Positions 1-10,222 of a stretch of 64,000 bases of DNA are shown piece by piece. The first letter of the stretch is position 1. Each line of letters starts with the position of its first letter. The notes under the pieces were generated by a model, which did no database searches, had not been told where the DNA came from, and worked only from the letters and a program-made list of their open reading frames with translations. The stretch is taken from NCBI RefSeq assembly GCF_900698895.1, contig NZ_LR217700.1, forward strand, positions 124,001-188,000. Direction: 5' to 3'. The DNA is from Buchnera aphidicola (Cinara curtihirsuta) (GTDB lineage Bacteria > Pseudomonadota > Gammaproteobacteria > Enterobacterales > Enterobacteriaceae). The translations under genes were made by a program, and so were the position numbers.

Positions 1-44
1 AAAAAATATTAAATTGTGTAGATGTAACATCTTTATTACCATAG
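1..44 (+). CDS. nuoI: NADH-quinone oxidoreductase subunit I, 3' tail only
   Basis: The first 44 bases read in frame as ...KILNCVDVTSLLP followed by a TAG stop at 42-44. From memory, an ending like DVxSLLP is typical of enterobacterial NuoI, the 2x[4Fe-4S] ferredoxin-like subunit of complex I, and nuoI normally precedes nuoJ directly. The stop lies 10 bases before the nuoJ start, which fits the nuo operon. Only 14 codons are visible, so the identification rests mainly on position. Confidence 0.65.
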   Translation, partial: KILNCVDVTSLLP

Positions 45-54
45 GGAAAATTTT

Positions 55-561
55 ATGGTTATTATATTTTATTTATTAAGTTTTTTATCTATTTTATTTT
101 CTTTTTTAATTATGATTAGCAATAATCCGATTTATTCTTTATTATATTTAATTTTATTAATGTCCTCTATTTCTGGTATTTTTTTTACTTTAGGTTCTAT
201 TTTTTTAGGAACTATAGAGATAATTATTTATGCCGGCGCAATTATGGTTTTATTTATTTTTGTTGTAATGTTAATAAAGAATAATATACATAATTCAACG
301 ATTTTATTAAATCAATCAAATAATTTTTATGATATGTACTTATACACGTGTACTTTTTTTATTTTATTTATTTTATTTATTCAATTTATAAGTGAGAAGA
401 AAAAAATTTTGTTTTTTAAAATTTTTTTAATAAAAAATACTGGTATTTTATTATTTAGTAAATATATTTTGTTAGTGGAATTTATATCTTTATTACTATT
501 GTCTTCAGTATTTTTAGTATATTTTTTTATAAAAAAAATAAAATTTATTTTTAATTCTTAA
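55..561 (+). CDS. nuoJ: NADH-quinone oxidoreductase subunit J
   Basis: NuoJ is a membrane subunit of respiratory complex I (NADH to ubiquinone, coupled to proton pumping). The 168-residue protein is almost entirely hydrophobic, with about five membrane segments. It carries the conserved stretch IEIIIYAGAIMVLFIFVVML (around residues 54-73), which contains the helix involved in coupling. E. coli NuoJ is slightly longer (184). The start follows a GGGAAAA ribosome-binding sequence. It lies between the nuoI tail and nuoK in the usual nuo order, so one transcript is likely. Confidence 0.95.
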   Translation: MVIIFYLLSFLSILFSFLIMISNNPIYSLLYLILLMSSISGIFFTLGSIFLGTIEIIIYAGAIMVLFIFVVMLIKNNIHNSTILLNQSNNFYDMYLYTCTFFILFILFIQFISEKKKILFFKIFLIKNTGILLFSKYILLVEFISLLLLSSVFLVYFFIKKIKFIFNS

Positions 562-581
562 AAAGGAAAATATATAAATTT

Positions 582-884
582 ATGTTGTTATTAAATTATG
601 GGATTTTAATACCTATTATTTTATTTGTAATTGGAATTTTTTCGTTATTAAAACATAAAAATTTGATATTTATATTGATAAGTTTAGAAATATTAACTAA
701 TTCAGTAGCATTGGCAATAGTTTTAGTAGGTCATTACTGGAATCAACATGATAGTCAAATTATGTATATATTAATTATTACTATTGCAGCTATAGAGGCA
801 AGTATAATGTTAGCAATTTTTTTAAAAATATATCAACAGTATAATACTCTAGATATATGTAAATTAAGTGAGACCTATAAATGA
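582..884 (+). CDS. nuoK: NADH-quinone oxidoreductase subunit K
   Basis: Small membrane subunit of complex I with three transmembrane helices, in the proton path next to NuoJ and NuoN. At 100 residues it matches the normal length. The two conserved buried acids are visible: Glu in SLEILTN (about residue 36) and Glu in AAIEASI (about residue 72). AAGGAAA about 14 bases before the ATG is a plausible but distant ribosome site. The last four bases overlap the start of nuoL (ATGA), which suggests translational coupling. Confidence 0.96.
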   Translation: MLLLNYGILIPIILFVIGIFSLLKHKNLIFILISLEILTNSVALAIVLVGHYWNQHDSQIMYILIITIAAIEASIMLAIFLKIYQQYNTLDICKLSETYK

Positions 885-2746
885 ATTTAATTTATTATAT
901 TGGAATATTTCCATTATTTAGTTCTTTTTTATTAATTTTTTTACAAAGATTTCTTTTAAAAAAATTTGTTTCAGTAATTAGTATATCTTCGATAGTGATG
1001 TCTTTTTTTTTGTTTTTATATGTTGTATATGATTATATTAATAAGTATAGTCAATCAAAAGTTTTTTTTATTCCTTTATTACACTGGATAACTATCAATA
1101 ATTATAGTATTAATTTAAATTTTATAGTAGATTTTTTTTCTTTATCTATGTTAGGAACAGTACTATTAATTAGCTTGTGTGTATATTTATATTCTTTATG
1201 GTATATGAATAATTCTTCAGAATATACTAAATATTTTATATATATGAATTTGTTTATCTCTTTTATGATATTTTTTGTTTTAACTAATAATTTAATTACT
1301 ATGTTTTGTATTTGGGAATTAGTGGGAATTTGTTCATATTTATTAATAGGTTTTTATTTTAAAAAAGAAGAAAATGGATATTTTGCTATTAAATCTTTTT
1401 TAATGACTAGGTTAGGTGATGTATTTTTTTTAATTGCTATATTTTTAATTTTATTGAATTTTAAAACTACAGATTTTTTTGTATTGAAATATCTTACTAA
1501 AGAAATTATATTTTTAAATTGTTATACTAATTATTTATTTTGGATTTCCTTCTGTTTATTTATTGCGTCGATAGGAAAGTCTGCTCAAATACCATTATAT
1601 ACATGGTTGATAGGCGCTATGGTTGGTCCGACACCCGCTTCAGCTTTAATTCATGCCGCTACTATGGTTACAATGGGAGTATATTTAATTATTCGAGTTC
1701 ATTTTTTATTTTTTTTTAATATATATATAACATATATACTTTCTATAATTGGATGTTGTACACTTTTAATATCAAGTTTTTCTGCTATTTTTGAAACAAA
1801 TATTAAACGTATTTTAGCTTTTTCTACTATTAGTCAAATAGGTTATATGTTTTTAGCATTAGGTTTTAAAAATATTAAAGGTGCTTTTCTACATTTATTA
1901 TGTCATGCTTTTTTTAAATCTTTATTATTTTTATCTACCGGATCTATTATAAAGCATACAAATAATGAACAAAATATTTTAAAAATGGGTAATTTATATA
2001 ATAGGATACCTTTTATATATATAACTTTTTTTACTGGTATGATTTCTTTAGTATCATTTCCATTTATAACTTCTAGTTTTTATAGTAAAGGAGATATATT
2101 ACTAAATATTTTTAATAAACAGGAAAATTTATTTTTATTTTGTTTTCTTTTGGGTATTTTTTTTACTTCTATTTATTCATGTAGAATGTTTTTTTTTATT
2201 TTTCATGGAGAGAATCAATCTAATTTTATTTCTATTGAAAAAAATTTTTTTCATGATATATCTTTATTTATTTTATGTTTAGGTTGTACTCCTATTACAC
2301 AGTATATTATTTCTAATTTATTTTATAAAACTGTTTATACGCCATTAATCATTTGTTTAAATGAAAATTATTTATATATAGAATATATTTCTTTTGGTAT
2401 TTCAATTTTAGGTTTTTTTATTTTTTATTTAAGTAGATATGTTTTTTTAAGAAAAAATTATTTAGAAATTATATTTTCTCCTTTATATTATTTAGTTTCG
2501 AATAACTGGTTTTTTGATATTTTTTATTTTTATGTATTTGTAAAGCCATATTATTGGCTATCAAATTATTTAAATAGTAAAAAATTTTTTTATATAGAAA
2601 AATTTTTTTTAAAAATAATTTATTTTTTTAAAAGTAAATTTTTTAATATTAAATATATAGATATTGTTTACCATGTTAGATGGTATATTTTTTGTTTAAC
2701 TGTATTTTTATTAATTATTTTTATTGATAAAAATAATTATATGTAA
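881..2746 (+). CDS. nuoL: NADH-quinone oxidoreductase subunit L
   Basis: Large antiporter-like, proton-pumping subunit at the far end of the complex I membrane arm. 621 residues (about 613 in E. coli), with many transmembrane segments. Key proton-path residues are present: Glu in CIWELVGICSYLLIGFY (about 146) and Lys in IASIGKSAQIPLYTWL (about 231), followed by GAMVGPTPASALIHAATMV. The C-terminal lateral helix region (about 530-621) is present but very rich in Phe, Tyr and Lys. It overlaps nuoK by four bases and precedes nuoM after a 75-base gap. Confidence 0.97.
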   Translation: MNLIYYIGIFPLFSSFLLIFLQRFLLKKFVSVISISSIVMSFFLFLYVVYDYINKYSQSKVFFIPLLHWITINNYSINLNFIVDFFSLSMLGTVLLISLCVYLYSLWYMNNSSEYTKYFIYMNLFISFMIFFVLTNNLITMFCIWELVGICSYLLIGFYFKKEENGYFAIKSFLMTRLGDVFFLIAIFLILLNFKTTDFFVLKYLTKEIIFLNCYTNYLFWISFCLFIASIGKSAQIPLYTWLIGAMVGPTPASALIHAATMVTMGVYLIIRVHFLFFFNIYITYILSIIGCCTLLISSFSAIFETNIKRILAFSTISQIGYMFLALGFKNIKGAFLHLLCHAFFKSLLFLSTGSIIKHTNNEQNILKMGNLYNRIPFIYITFFTGMISLVSFPFITSSFYSKGDILLNIFNKQENLFLFCFLLGIFFTSIYSCRMFFFIFHGENQSNFISIEKNFFHDISLFILCLGCTPITQYIISNLFYKTVYTPLIICLNENYLYIEYISFGISILGFFIFYLSRYVFLRKNYLEIIFSPLYYLVSNNWFFDIFYFYVFVKPYYWLSNYLNSKKFFYIEKFFLKIIYFFKSKFFNIKYIDIVYHVRWYIFCLTVFLLIIFIDKNNYM

Positions 2747-2821
2747 AATCTTTATTTCTAATAGTATTAATGAATTTTTTATATTTATATATATTAATAT
2801 ATAGTAAGGATAATATATTTT

Positions 2822-4330
2822 ATGATTCTTTTAGTTTTTATGTTTGTTCCATTAATTGGTGGATTATTATCTTTTTTAACATGTTTTTTAAATAAAAAAT
2901 TACCCCGTTATATAGCTTTTTTTTCTATGTTTATTTGTTTATTAGTTTCAATATTTTTCTTTTATTCTAATAGAATTTCTAATCCTTCTATTTTAGTAAA
3001 TACATTTATCTTTTCATTTTATAAAATATGGATTCCAAGATATGGGATTTCTTTTTATTTAGGTGTAGATAAATTATCATTACTTATGATTTTTTTAACT
3101 TCTTTAATTGGCATGTGTTCAGTTTCTTGTGAGTGGAATGTTTTAAATAAAGATATTGGATTATTTTATTGTTATTTACAATTTGTTGTTTTAGGTATGT
3201 TTGGTATATTTTTATCTTTAGATATGTTGTTATTTTTTTTCTTTTGGGAAATGATATTAATACCTATGTATTTTTTAATTATTTTTTGGAATCATTCTTG
3301 TGAAAGTAAGAATAAAGTTTTTTATATTTCTCGGAAATTTTTTATATATTCTCAATTATCTGGTTTTACTTTACTTTTTTCTATTTTAAATTTGGCTTGT
3401 ATTTATCATAATTATTCAGGAATTTGGACATTTAATTATTTTATATTAAAAAATATAACAATTTCTTTATATATGGAAATTTTTTTAATGTTTAGTTTTT
3501 TACTATCCTTTTTAATAAAAATACCATTATTTCCTTTTGATGATTGGCTGCCAGATACTCAAGAAATTATTTCTCCCTCAGGTTCTATTGATTTAGTTGG
3601 TATTTTATTAAAACCGGCAATATATGGATTATTAAGATTTCATTTAATTTTATTTCCCCGTACATCTCATATATTTTCTTTGATTTTTGTTATTTTAGGT
3701 TTATTTTCAATGTTATATGGTTCTATAATGGCTTTTTCTCAAACAAATATAAAAAGATTGTTGTCTTATTCTTCGATTTCTAATATGGGTATAATTTTTG
3801 CTGCTTTATATAGTGAAAATATATTTTCCTATCAAGGTGCTATTTTGTATTTTTTATCTTATGTTATTTCTGCTGCAGCCTTATTAATAATTTTTGGAAA
3901 AATATTTTATCATATTAAAACTCAAAATATTTTATATATGGGTGGACTATGGTCTTGTATGTATTTTATTCCTTCTTTTTTTTTATTTTTTTCTTTTGCA
4001 AATTTAAGTATTCCTTTAACAGGTAATTTTAGTGGTAAATTTATGATATTATTTGGTATTTTTTCTTTTCATCCTATTTTAGGTTATTTGTTTATTTTAT
4101 GTTCATTTTTATCTTCTATTTATTTAATTATGTTAATACAACGTGTATGCTATGGTTCTAGTATGCATATTATTTTAAAAAATGAATTAAATATTTTTAA
4201 TTTAATAACTTTAATTGTATTTACATGCTTTCTTATTTTTATAGGATTATATCCTAGAATTTTTTTACATTTTTCATATGAAATTTCAGATCAGTTATAT
4301 AGATATTACACATCTTTTTTCAATAAATAG
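2822..4330 (+). CDS. nuoM: NADH-quinone oxidoreductase subunit M
   Basis: Second antiporter-like subunit of complex I. 502 residues against about 509 in E. coli. The conserved Glu occurs in [16 protein letters not shown] (about 142) and Lys in [17 protein letters not shown] (about 236). The motif [20 protein letters not shown] is well conserved, while the segment just before it reads [10 protein letters not shown] instead of the common DAHSQAPTAG, a mild local divergence. AAGGAT about ten bases before the ATG serves as ribosome site. It is cotranscribed with nuoL and nuoN judging from spacing. Confidence 0.97.
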   Translation: MILLVFMFVPLIGGLLSFLTCFLNKKLPRYIAFFSMFICLLVSIFFFYSNRISNPSILVNTFIFSFYKIWIPRYGISFYLGVDKLSLLMIFLTSLIGMCSVSCEWNVLNKDIGLFYCYLQFVVLGMFGIFLSLDMLLFFFFWEMILIPMYFLIIFWNHSCESKNKVFYISRKFFIYSQLSGFTLLFSILNLACIYHNYSGIWTFNYFILKNITISLYMEIFLMFSFLLSFLIKIPLFPFDDWLPDTQEIISPSGSIDLVGILLKPAIYGLLRFHLILFPRTSHIFSLIFVILGLFSMLYGSIMAFSQTNIKRLLSYSSISNMGIIFAALYSENIFSYQGAILYFLSYVISAAALLIIFGKIFYHIKTQNILYMGGLWSCMYFIPSFFLFFSFANLSIPLTGNFSGKFMILFGIFSFHPILGYLFILCSFLSSIYLIMLIQRVCYGSSMHIILKNELNIFNLITLIVFTCFLIFIGLYPRIFLHFSYEISDQLYRYYTSFFNK

Positions 4331-4341
4331 GTAATAACATT

Positions 4342-5802
4342 ATGATTAGACTATTTTATAGTATTATTCCAATATTACCAATTTTAATATTAATTGCTTC
4401 TATTTTAATAATTTTACTTATTTCTTTTTATAAAAAGAAAACATATTTAGGATATATAATTATTATTTTTGGTATTTTTTTTAGTTTAATGTCTGTTATT
4501 TATTCAAAATATTTTATGTTAGATTATTTTTCTGAATTAATTAAAATTAATAAATATTCTTATTTTTTTTTATTTATGTTATTAATTTCTAGTTTTTATA
4601 CTTGTATATTTTCATATACTTGGTTGTTATATGGTAATTATCATTCAATAGAATTTTATTTTTTTATTCTTTTATCTACTTTAGGTGGAATTTTAGTTAT
4701 TTTATCTAATCATTTTTCTACCTTATTTATTGGTTTAGAATTATTATTTTTACCGTTATTAGGAATTTTAATGTTTTTTCCCAAATCAGGGAATAATCTA
4801 TTATTAATTGTCATATATATGATTCTGTCAATTTTTTCATCTTCTTTTTTATTATTGGGATTTTCTTTTATATATTTTATTTCTGGCAGGTTATGTTTTT
4901 CTTTTCTTTCGCAAGTATTTATATATTATCCTTCTATTATGTTTGGAAGTATTATTTTATTTGGGTTTTGTATAATATTGTTATCTCTTTTTTTTAAGTT
5001 ATCAATATTTCCTTTACATACATGGTCTCCAGATATATATCAAAATACTAATTCATGTTCATTGATCTATTTTTCTACCGTTACAAAGATTTCTATATTT
5101 TCATTTTTAATACATTTTCTTTATTGTATTCCATATGTGCATAATATTAAATTATTATATTATATATTATATTATATTTCTATATTTTCTATTTTTTTTG
5201 GTAACTTGGTTTCTATTTTTCAGAATAAAGTACAAAGATTAATAGGATATTTATCTATTTCTAATCTTGGTTTTTTGTTAATGTTATTGTTGATGTATTC
5301 TTCACGGGAAAATATATTTATTATTAAACAAATACATTTCTATTTATTTGGTTATATATTAGGATTAATTGGTTTTTTTAGTATTAAAAGTATTATTGAT
5401 TTTAATATTTTTTCTAAAAAAATTTATTTAATTAAAGATAATTCGTTAAAAGGATTATTTTGGTATGATCCTATTTTAGGTGTTATTATGTCTATTATTT
5501 TATTATCTTTATCTGGATTTCCTTTAACTTTAGGTTTTTGGGGAAAATTTTTTATATTAAAAAATTTAATTCAAAGAAGATTTTTTATTACAGTGATAAT
5601 AATTATTATAAGTAGTATTATAGGTACACAAAGTTATTTGAGTATTATTTACAATTTGTATTATAAATCTTCAACAGTAGATAATAAAAACATTAAATAT
5701 AATTTTTATATACCGATTGTTCAAAAATTTTTTATTTTATTTATTGGGTTAGTTTTTATGATTTTAGGTTTATTTCCCCAAATTATTTTTAATATTATAT
5801 AA
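4342..5802 (+). CDS. nuoN: NADH-quinone oxidoreductase subunit N
   Basis: Third antiporter-like subunit of complex I and last gene of the nuo operon. 486 residues, the usual length. The conserved Lys-containing helix is seen in [19 protein letters not shown] (about residues 214-233), where the common GAP after YQ is replaced by NTN; a second Lys follows in [11 protein letters not shown]. The gene starts 11 bases after the nuoM stop with GGTAA upstream. It converges on prs, and a strong 16-bp inverted repeat at 5958-5999 ends the operon. Confidence 0.96.
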   Translation: MIRLFYSIIPILPILILIASILIILLISFYKKKTYLGYIIIIFGIFFSLMSVIYSKYFMLDYFSELIKINKYSYFFLFMLLISSFYTCIFSYTWLLYGNYHSIEFYFFILLSTLGGILVILSNHFSTLFIGLELLFLPLLGILMFFPKSGNNLLLIVIYMILSIFSSSFLLLGFSFIYFISGRLCFSFLSQVFIYYPSIMFGSIILFGFCIILLSLFFKLSIFPLHTWSPDIYQNTNSCSLIYFSTVTKISIFSFLIHFLYCIPYVHNIKLLYYILYYISIFSIFFGNLVSIFQNKVQRLIGYLSISNLGFLLMLLLMYSSRENIFIIKQIHFYLFGYILGLIGFFSIKSIIDFNIFSKKIYLIKDNSLKGLFWYDPILGVIMSIILLSLSGFPLTLGFWGKFFILKNLIQRRFFITVIIIIISSIIGTQSYLSIIYNLYYKSSTVDNKNIKYNFYIPIVQKFFILFIGLVFMILGLFPQIIFNII

Positions 5803-6141
5803 ATATATATTTATTTTAGTAAAAATCTATTTTTTTTTAAAAAATTTATTTAAAATATTATAATTTTATTGTTAATAAAAAATATTTTATTACTAATTTA
5901 GTTATTGGTATATTTAATATATATCAATATATATCATATATATAATGATATAATTTATTATAATATAATGTTGAAAATTTTTCCAACATTATATTATAAA
6001 AGTAAATATTTTTTATTTTTAAATTATCAATATAACAATAAAATTATTATTTTAAAATTAATATTTTTAATTATAAAAAAATAAAAAAAATATTTTATTT
6101 AATAAATAAATTAATATTTTTTTATCTAAAAAAGATTTTTT
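5803..6141. other. nuoN-prs intergenic region (convergent)
   Basis: A 339-base gap between two convergent genes. It holds a strong inverted repeat (5958-5999, listed separately) and otherwise only AT-rich sequence with no open frame of note. A weaker ATATCAT...ATGATAT pair lies at about 5934-5952. Confidence 0.6.
5958..5999. terminator. Bidirectional hairpin terminator between nuoN and prs
   Basis: Perfect 16-bp inverted repeat: the left arm TTATAATATAATGTTG (5958-5973) and right arm CAACATTATATTATAA (5984-5999) enclose a 10-base loop. The genes on both sides run toward it, so it could end transcripts from either strand. There is no classic long U tract right after the stem on the plus side, so termination efficiency is inferred. 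Confidence 0.65.
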
Positions 6142-7089
6142 TTATTCATTAAACATTTCTGAAATTGATTCTTCTCTATTAATTCTTCTAATCGCTTCTG
6201 CTAACATATTAGATACTGATAATATACGTATATTTTTTAAGTTTTTTATTTCTTTTGACAAAGGAATTGTATCACAAATTATTATTTCATCTATATTTGC
6301 TTTTTTGATATTTTTATGTGCTTTACCTGAAAAAATTGGATGAGTAGCATATACATAAATTCGATTAGCTCCATTTTTTCTTAATGTTTTTGTTGCTTGA
6401 TATAATGTTGTTCCGGTATCTATAATATCGTCAATTAAAATACAATCTCTATTTTTTATTTGTCCAATAATATTCATTACTTTCGGTATTTTATAAGCTG
6501 GTCGACGTTTATCAATAATTGCTATATCAGAGTCATTTAGTAGTTTTGCAATTTCTCTTGTTCTTATTATCCCGCCTATATCAGGCGAAACAAATACCGG
6601 GTTTAAAAAATTAATTTTTAATAAATCTTTTAGAAAAATTCTGCTGCTAAACATATTATCTACTGGAACATCAAAAAAACCTTGAATTTGTTCTGAATGC
6701 AAGTCTATAGTTAAAATTCGATCAACTCCTACAGTAGATAAGAAATCTGCAATGACTCTTGCAGTAATTGGTACTCTGGATGATCGAATTCTTCTATCTT
6801 GTCTTGCATATCCAAAGTATGGCATTACAGCGGTAATACGTCCTGCAGAAGCTCTTCTTAAAGCATCAACCATGATAATTAATTCCATTAAATTATCATT
6901 AGTAGGTAAACATGTAGACTGTATTAGAAAAACATCGTATCCTCTAATATTTTCATTAATCTGTATATTAATTTCTCCATCACTGAATTTACTTACAGAC
7001 GCATCTCCTAATTTTATTTTTAAATGACTAGCGATTTTTTTTGATAAACTTGGAGTAGAATTTCCAGAAAATAATTTAACGTTTTCCAT
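6142..7089 (-). CDS. prs: Ribose-phosphate pyrophosphokinase (PRPP synthetase)
   Basis: Makes 5-phosphoribosyl-1-pyrophosphate from ribose 5-phosphate and ATP, for nucleotide, histidine and tryptophan synthesis. 315 residues, the same as E. coli and nearly colinear. Visible motifs: [16 protein letters not shown] near the N-terminus, RQDRR (about 99-103), the metal-binding [13 protein letters not shown] (about 128-140) and the PRPP loop [10 protein letters not shown] (about 219-228). Transcribed away from prfA; the 236 bases between them must hold both promoters. TAGGATTACA precedes the ATG. Highly conserved in contrast to many neighbours. Confidence 0.98.
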   Translation of the reverse strand: MENVKLFSGNSTPSLSKKIASHLKIKLGDASVSKFSDGEINIQINENIRGYDVFLIQSTCLPTNDNLMELIIMVDALRRASAGRITAVMPYFGYARQDRRIRSSRVPITARVIADFLSTVGVDRILTIDLHSEQIQGFFDVPVDNMFSSRIFLKDLLKINFLNPVFVSPDIGGIIRTREIAKLLNDSDIAIIDKRRPAYKIPKVMNIIGQIKNRDCILIDDIIDTGTTLYQATKTLRKNGANRIYVYATHPIFSGKAHKNIKKANIDEIIICDTIPLSKEIKNLKNIRILSVSNMLAEAIRRINREESISEMFNE

Positions 7090-7325
7090 TGTAATCCTAT
7101 TTAATAAGTATGTGTTAAATTTTATTAGAAATTTATTTTTTATAATATTATTTTTTTAATAAATTAAAATATTTTTTAAAAAATGTTTTTTAAGAATATC
7201 TATTTTTATTAAATAGATTATTCTTATTATATATATTTAATCATATTATGATATGATTAATTATATATTGATATATATTTATTTTATTTTACTCTTATAT
7301 TTTTATATTAAATAGGTTTATTTTT
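7090..7325. other. prs-prfA divergent intergenic region
   Basis: 236 bases between divergent genes. It contains a 10-bp inverted repeat (7237-7246 and 7251-7260, loop TATG) built on TCATAT/ATATGA, about 65 bases before prfA. It could be an operator or lie in the prfA leader; the sequence does not decide. Promoters for both genes should be here. Confidence 0.45.
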
Positions 7326-8399
7326 ATGAAAAAATCAATAATTATAAAATTACAAAATTTAATGAAAAGGTATACAGAATTAGAGTCTTTATTGTCACGT
7401 AATTATTTAACGTTTAATAAGGAAGAATTTTCTAAACTATCTAAAGAAAAATCAGAATTATTTAAATTGCATGAGTCATTTCTTTTATGGCTATCAATAA
7501 AATCAGAAATAAAAGATACTCGATTATTATTAGATGATTCTGTTATTGCTAAATTAGCTGAAGAAGAATTATATGAATTATTAAATAAAAAGAAAGAAAT
7601 TGAAAGAAAAATTAAATTATTATTATTACCTATTGATCCTTATGATAAAAATAGTTGTTTTATTGAAATTCGAGCTGCTACCGGAGGACAGGAAGCTGCT
7701 ATTTTTTCTGGAGAATTATGTAAAATGTATATGAGGTATGCTGATTTAAAATCTTGGAAAGTAAGTATTATTAATATGCACGAAGGAGAGATAGGAGGAT
7801 ATAAAGAAATTATTTTAAAAGTAATTGGCATAGGAGCTTGCGGAAGATTAAAATTTGAATCAGGTGGTCATAGAGTACAACGCGTTCCGCAAACAGAATC
7901 ACAAGGTAGAATACATACTTCGTCATGTACTGTAGCAATTATGCCTGAAATTCCTAAATCAAAAAAAATAATTTTAAATATTTCTGATTTAAAAATTGAT
8001 ACATTTCGTTCTTCTGGAGCTGGAGGTCAGCATGTTAATACAACTGATTCTGCTGTTCGTATTACTCACATTCCTACAGGTAATGTTGTTGAATGTCAGG
8101 ATGAAAGATCTCAACATAAAAATAAAGAAAAAGCTTTATCTGTATTATCTGCCAAAATTTATTCTGAAAATAACGCAAAAAAAGCATTAGAAAATTCAGT
8201 AATGAGAAGGAATTTATTAGGAACTGGATCTAGGTCAGATAGAAACAGAACGTATAATTTTCCTCAAAACAGAGTAACAGATCATCGAATTAATTTAACA
8301 GTATATCGTTTAAATGAAATTCTTTTAGGTAAATTAGATTTATTAATAGAACCTTTACTACAAGAACATCAAGCAGATTTATTATTAACAATGGAATAA
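7326..8399 (+). CDS. prfA: Peptide chain release factor 1
   Basis: Ends translation at UAA and UAG codons. 357 residues, close to the 360 of E. coli. The catalytic loop [19 protein letters not shown] is intact around residues 227-245, including the GGQ whose Gln is methylated by PrmC, encoded next door. The anticodon-like tripeptide region reads [14 protein letters not shown] (PQT where E. coli has PAT). AATAGG lies 11 bases before the ATG. It forms a likely unit with prmC (16-base gap) and sirB1, in the enterobacterial order. Confidence 0.98.
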   Translation: MKKSIIIKLQNLMKRYTELESLLSRNYLTFNKEEFSKLSKEKSELFKLHESFLLWLSIKSEIKDTRLLLDDSVIAKLAEEELYELLNKKKEIERKIKLLLLPIDPYDKNSCFIEIRAATGGQEAAIFSGELCKMYMRYADLKSWKVSIINMHEGEIGGYKEIILKVIGIGACGRLKFESGGHRVQRVPQTESQGRIHTSSCTVAIMPEIPKSKKIILNISDLKIDTFRSSGAGGQHVNTTDSAVRITHIPTGNVVECQDERSQHKNKEKALSVLSAKIYSENNAKKALENSVMRRNLLGTGSRSDRNRTYNFPQNRVTDHRINLTVYRLNEILLGKLDLLIEPLLQEHQADLLLTME

Positions 8400-8415
8400 A
8401 AACTGGTATTATATA

Positions 8416-9252
8416 ATGAATGTTATAGAATGGTTATCATGTGCTGAAAAAAAATTATTTAATAGTAAAACATCTAAATTAGATTCAAAACTGTTATTAT
8501 GTTTTGTATTAAAATATTCAAAGAAAGAATTATTTTATAATAAAAAAAAAAAAATAAAAAAAAACGATTTATTAGTTTTAAATAACTTATTATATAGAAG
8601 AGTATTAAAAGAACCTATTGCCTATCTTATAAAAAAAAAAGAATTTTGGTCTTTATCTTTTTTTGTTTCTCCCTTCGTATTAATTCCTAGACCGGATACT
8701 GAGATTCTTGTAGAACAGGTTTTATTAAAAATTTCTTCAAAAACAAATACTATTTTAGATTTAGGTACTGGTTGTGGTGCAATTGCTTTATCATTAGCTT
8801 CGAAACATTCTAAATGTAATATTATTGGAGTAGATAATAGTTTAAACGCATTAAAAGTAGCTCGTTATAATTCTAAAAAGTTAAATATTAAAAATGTTGA
8901 TTTTATTTATAGTAATTGGTTTTCACATGTTCCTTTAAGGAAATTTCATATTATTGTTTGTAATCCTCCATATTTATCTATAAAAGATTTCTATAATTCC
9001 TCTGATCTTTTTTTCGAACCTTATTCTGCTTTAGTATCTGGAAAAAATGGAATAGAGTGTATAAAATATATTATAAGAAATTCTTTTCATTATTTTGTTT
9101 CTGAGGGTTGGTTATATATTGAACATTGTTACAAACAAGCAAAAATAGTAAAAAAACTTTTTAAAAATAATTTTTTTATAAAAATATCTTCTATAAAAGA
9201 TTATTCTAATCGTAATAGAGTAACTTTTGGTTTTTTAAATATAAAAATATAA
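8416..9252 (+). CDS. prmC: Release factor glutamine methyltransferase
   Basis: SAM-dependent methylase (formerly HemK) that modifies the GGQ glutamine of release factors. 278 residues, the normal length. Seen: FWSLSFFVSPFVLIPRPDTEILVE (substrate-binding region), SAM motif ILDLGTGCGAIALSLA (about 114-129), and the glutamine-binding NPPY in IIVCNPPYLSI (about 190). Located right after prfA. An uninterrupted A13 run (8542-8554) and an A9 run (8556-8564) lie in frame in the N-terminal part and encode a lysine-rich patch. No strong ribosome site; translation may be coupled to prfA. Confidence 0.95.
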   Translation: MNVIEWLSCAEKKLFNSKTSKLDSKLLLCFVLKYSKKELFYNKKKKIKKNDLLVLNNLLYRRVLKEPIAYLIKKKEFWSLSFFVSPFVLIPRPDTEILVEQVLLKISSKTNTILDLGTGCGAIALSLASKHSKCNIIGVDNSLNALKVARYNSKKLNIKNVDFIYSNWFSHVPLRKFHIIVCNPPYLSIKDFYNSSDLFFEPYSALVSGKNGIECIKYIIRNSFHYFVSEGWLYIEHCYKQAKIVKKLFKNNFFIKISSIKDYSNRNRVTFGFLNIKI

Positions 9253-9312
9253 TTTTATGAAAATTTTGTTTTATATATCATTTTAATTTTTTACATTTAT
9301 TTAGGATAATAT

Positions 9313-10122
9313 ATGATAAATTTAAACAATATTGATTTTTCTACAACATCTTTGTTTGAGATTATGATTAAACTTATGGTAAAAATTCGTTGTGATTTTC
9401 CAGAAGAAAATATAATGAAAATATGTACAAATAAAGTTCAAGAATCTTTATTATTTATTTCCGAAAAATTAACAGAAATAGAAAAATTAGAAAAATTATT
9501 ATTTATTTTTTATAAAAAATGGAATTTTGGTTGTTCGGTTAAAATGCATAAATTATCTGATATGTTATGGTTAGATAAAGTAATTTTATCTAATCAAGGA
9601 AATTCTTTTTCTTTAGGAATATTTTTTATGTATATTGCTAGTCAATTGAACTTATCAATTATTCCAATAATATTTCCAACACAATTGATTGTAAAATTTA
9701 AAAGTTTAGAAGAAAAATTATTATATATTGATCCCGTTAATGGGGATATACTGAATGAACATATTTTACAATCCTGGTTAAAAGGTAATATTAGTCCTTC
9801 AGCTAAATTAAATGATCATCATTTAAAAGAATCGAATTCATCAACTATTACGCAAAAAATATTAGATATGCTAAAAATAGCTCTAATTGAAGAACAAAAT
9901 ATAGAATTAGCTTTAAATGTAAGTAATATTTTGTTAACATTAAAACCTAAAGATCCATATGAAATTCGAGATAGAGGATTAATTTTCTCTCAATTAAATT
10001 GTTATCGTGCAGCTATTTCAGATTTATTATATTTTGTTGAGCAGCGTCCAGAAGATCCTGTTAGTGATATTATTAAAATGCAAATTCATTCGATTGAACA
10101 AAAAAAAATTACTTTTCATTAA
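9313..10122 (+). CDS. sirB1: SirB1 family protein (transglutaminase-like fold plus TPR-like region)
   Basis: Homologue of E. coli SirB1 (YchA), whose biochemical function is not established. 269 residues, the same length class. The conserved segment NSFSLGIFFMYIASQLNLSIIPIIFPTQLIVKF (written here in parts: GNSFSLGIFFMYIA, then IIFPTQLIVKF) occurs at about 97-130, and a TPR-like helical region RDRGLIFSQLNCYRAAISDL follows near 217-240. Starts after an AGGAT site. It follows prmC as in enterobacteria, with sirB2 absent in between and kdsA absent after it. Retention in a reduced genome suggests a real role, which the sequence does not reveal. Confidence 0.88.
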   Translation: MINLNNIDFSTTSLFEIMIKLMVKIRCDFPEENIMKICTNKVQESLLFISEKLTEIEKLEKLLFIFYKKWNFGCSVKMHKLSDMLWLDKVILSNQGNSFSLGIFFMYIASQLNLSIIPIIFPTQLIVKFKSLEEKLLYIDPVNGDILNEHILQSWLKGNISPSAKLNDHHLKESNSSTITQKILDMLKIALIEEQNIELALNVSNILLTLKPKDPYEIRDRGLIFSQLNCYRAAISDLLYFVEQRPEDPVSDIIKMQIHSIEQKKITFH

Positions 10123-10222
10123 AAATAATTTTTTATTTACTAAATGATATTTTTATTAATTTTACTTTTTAATGATTTTTTATTTTTTTTAAATAATTAT
10201 TTTGTAAAAAAAGAGATATGTT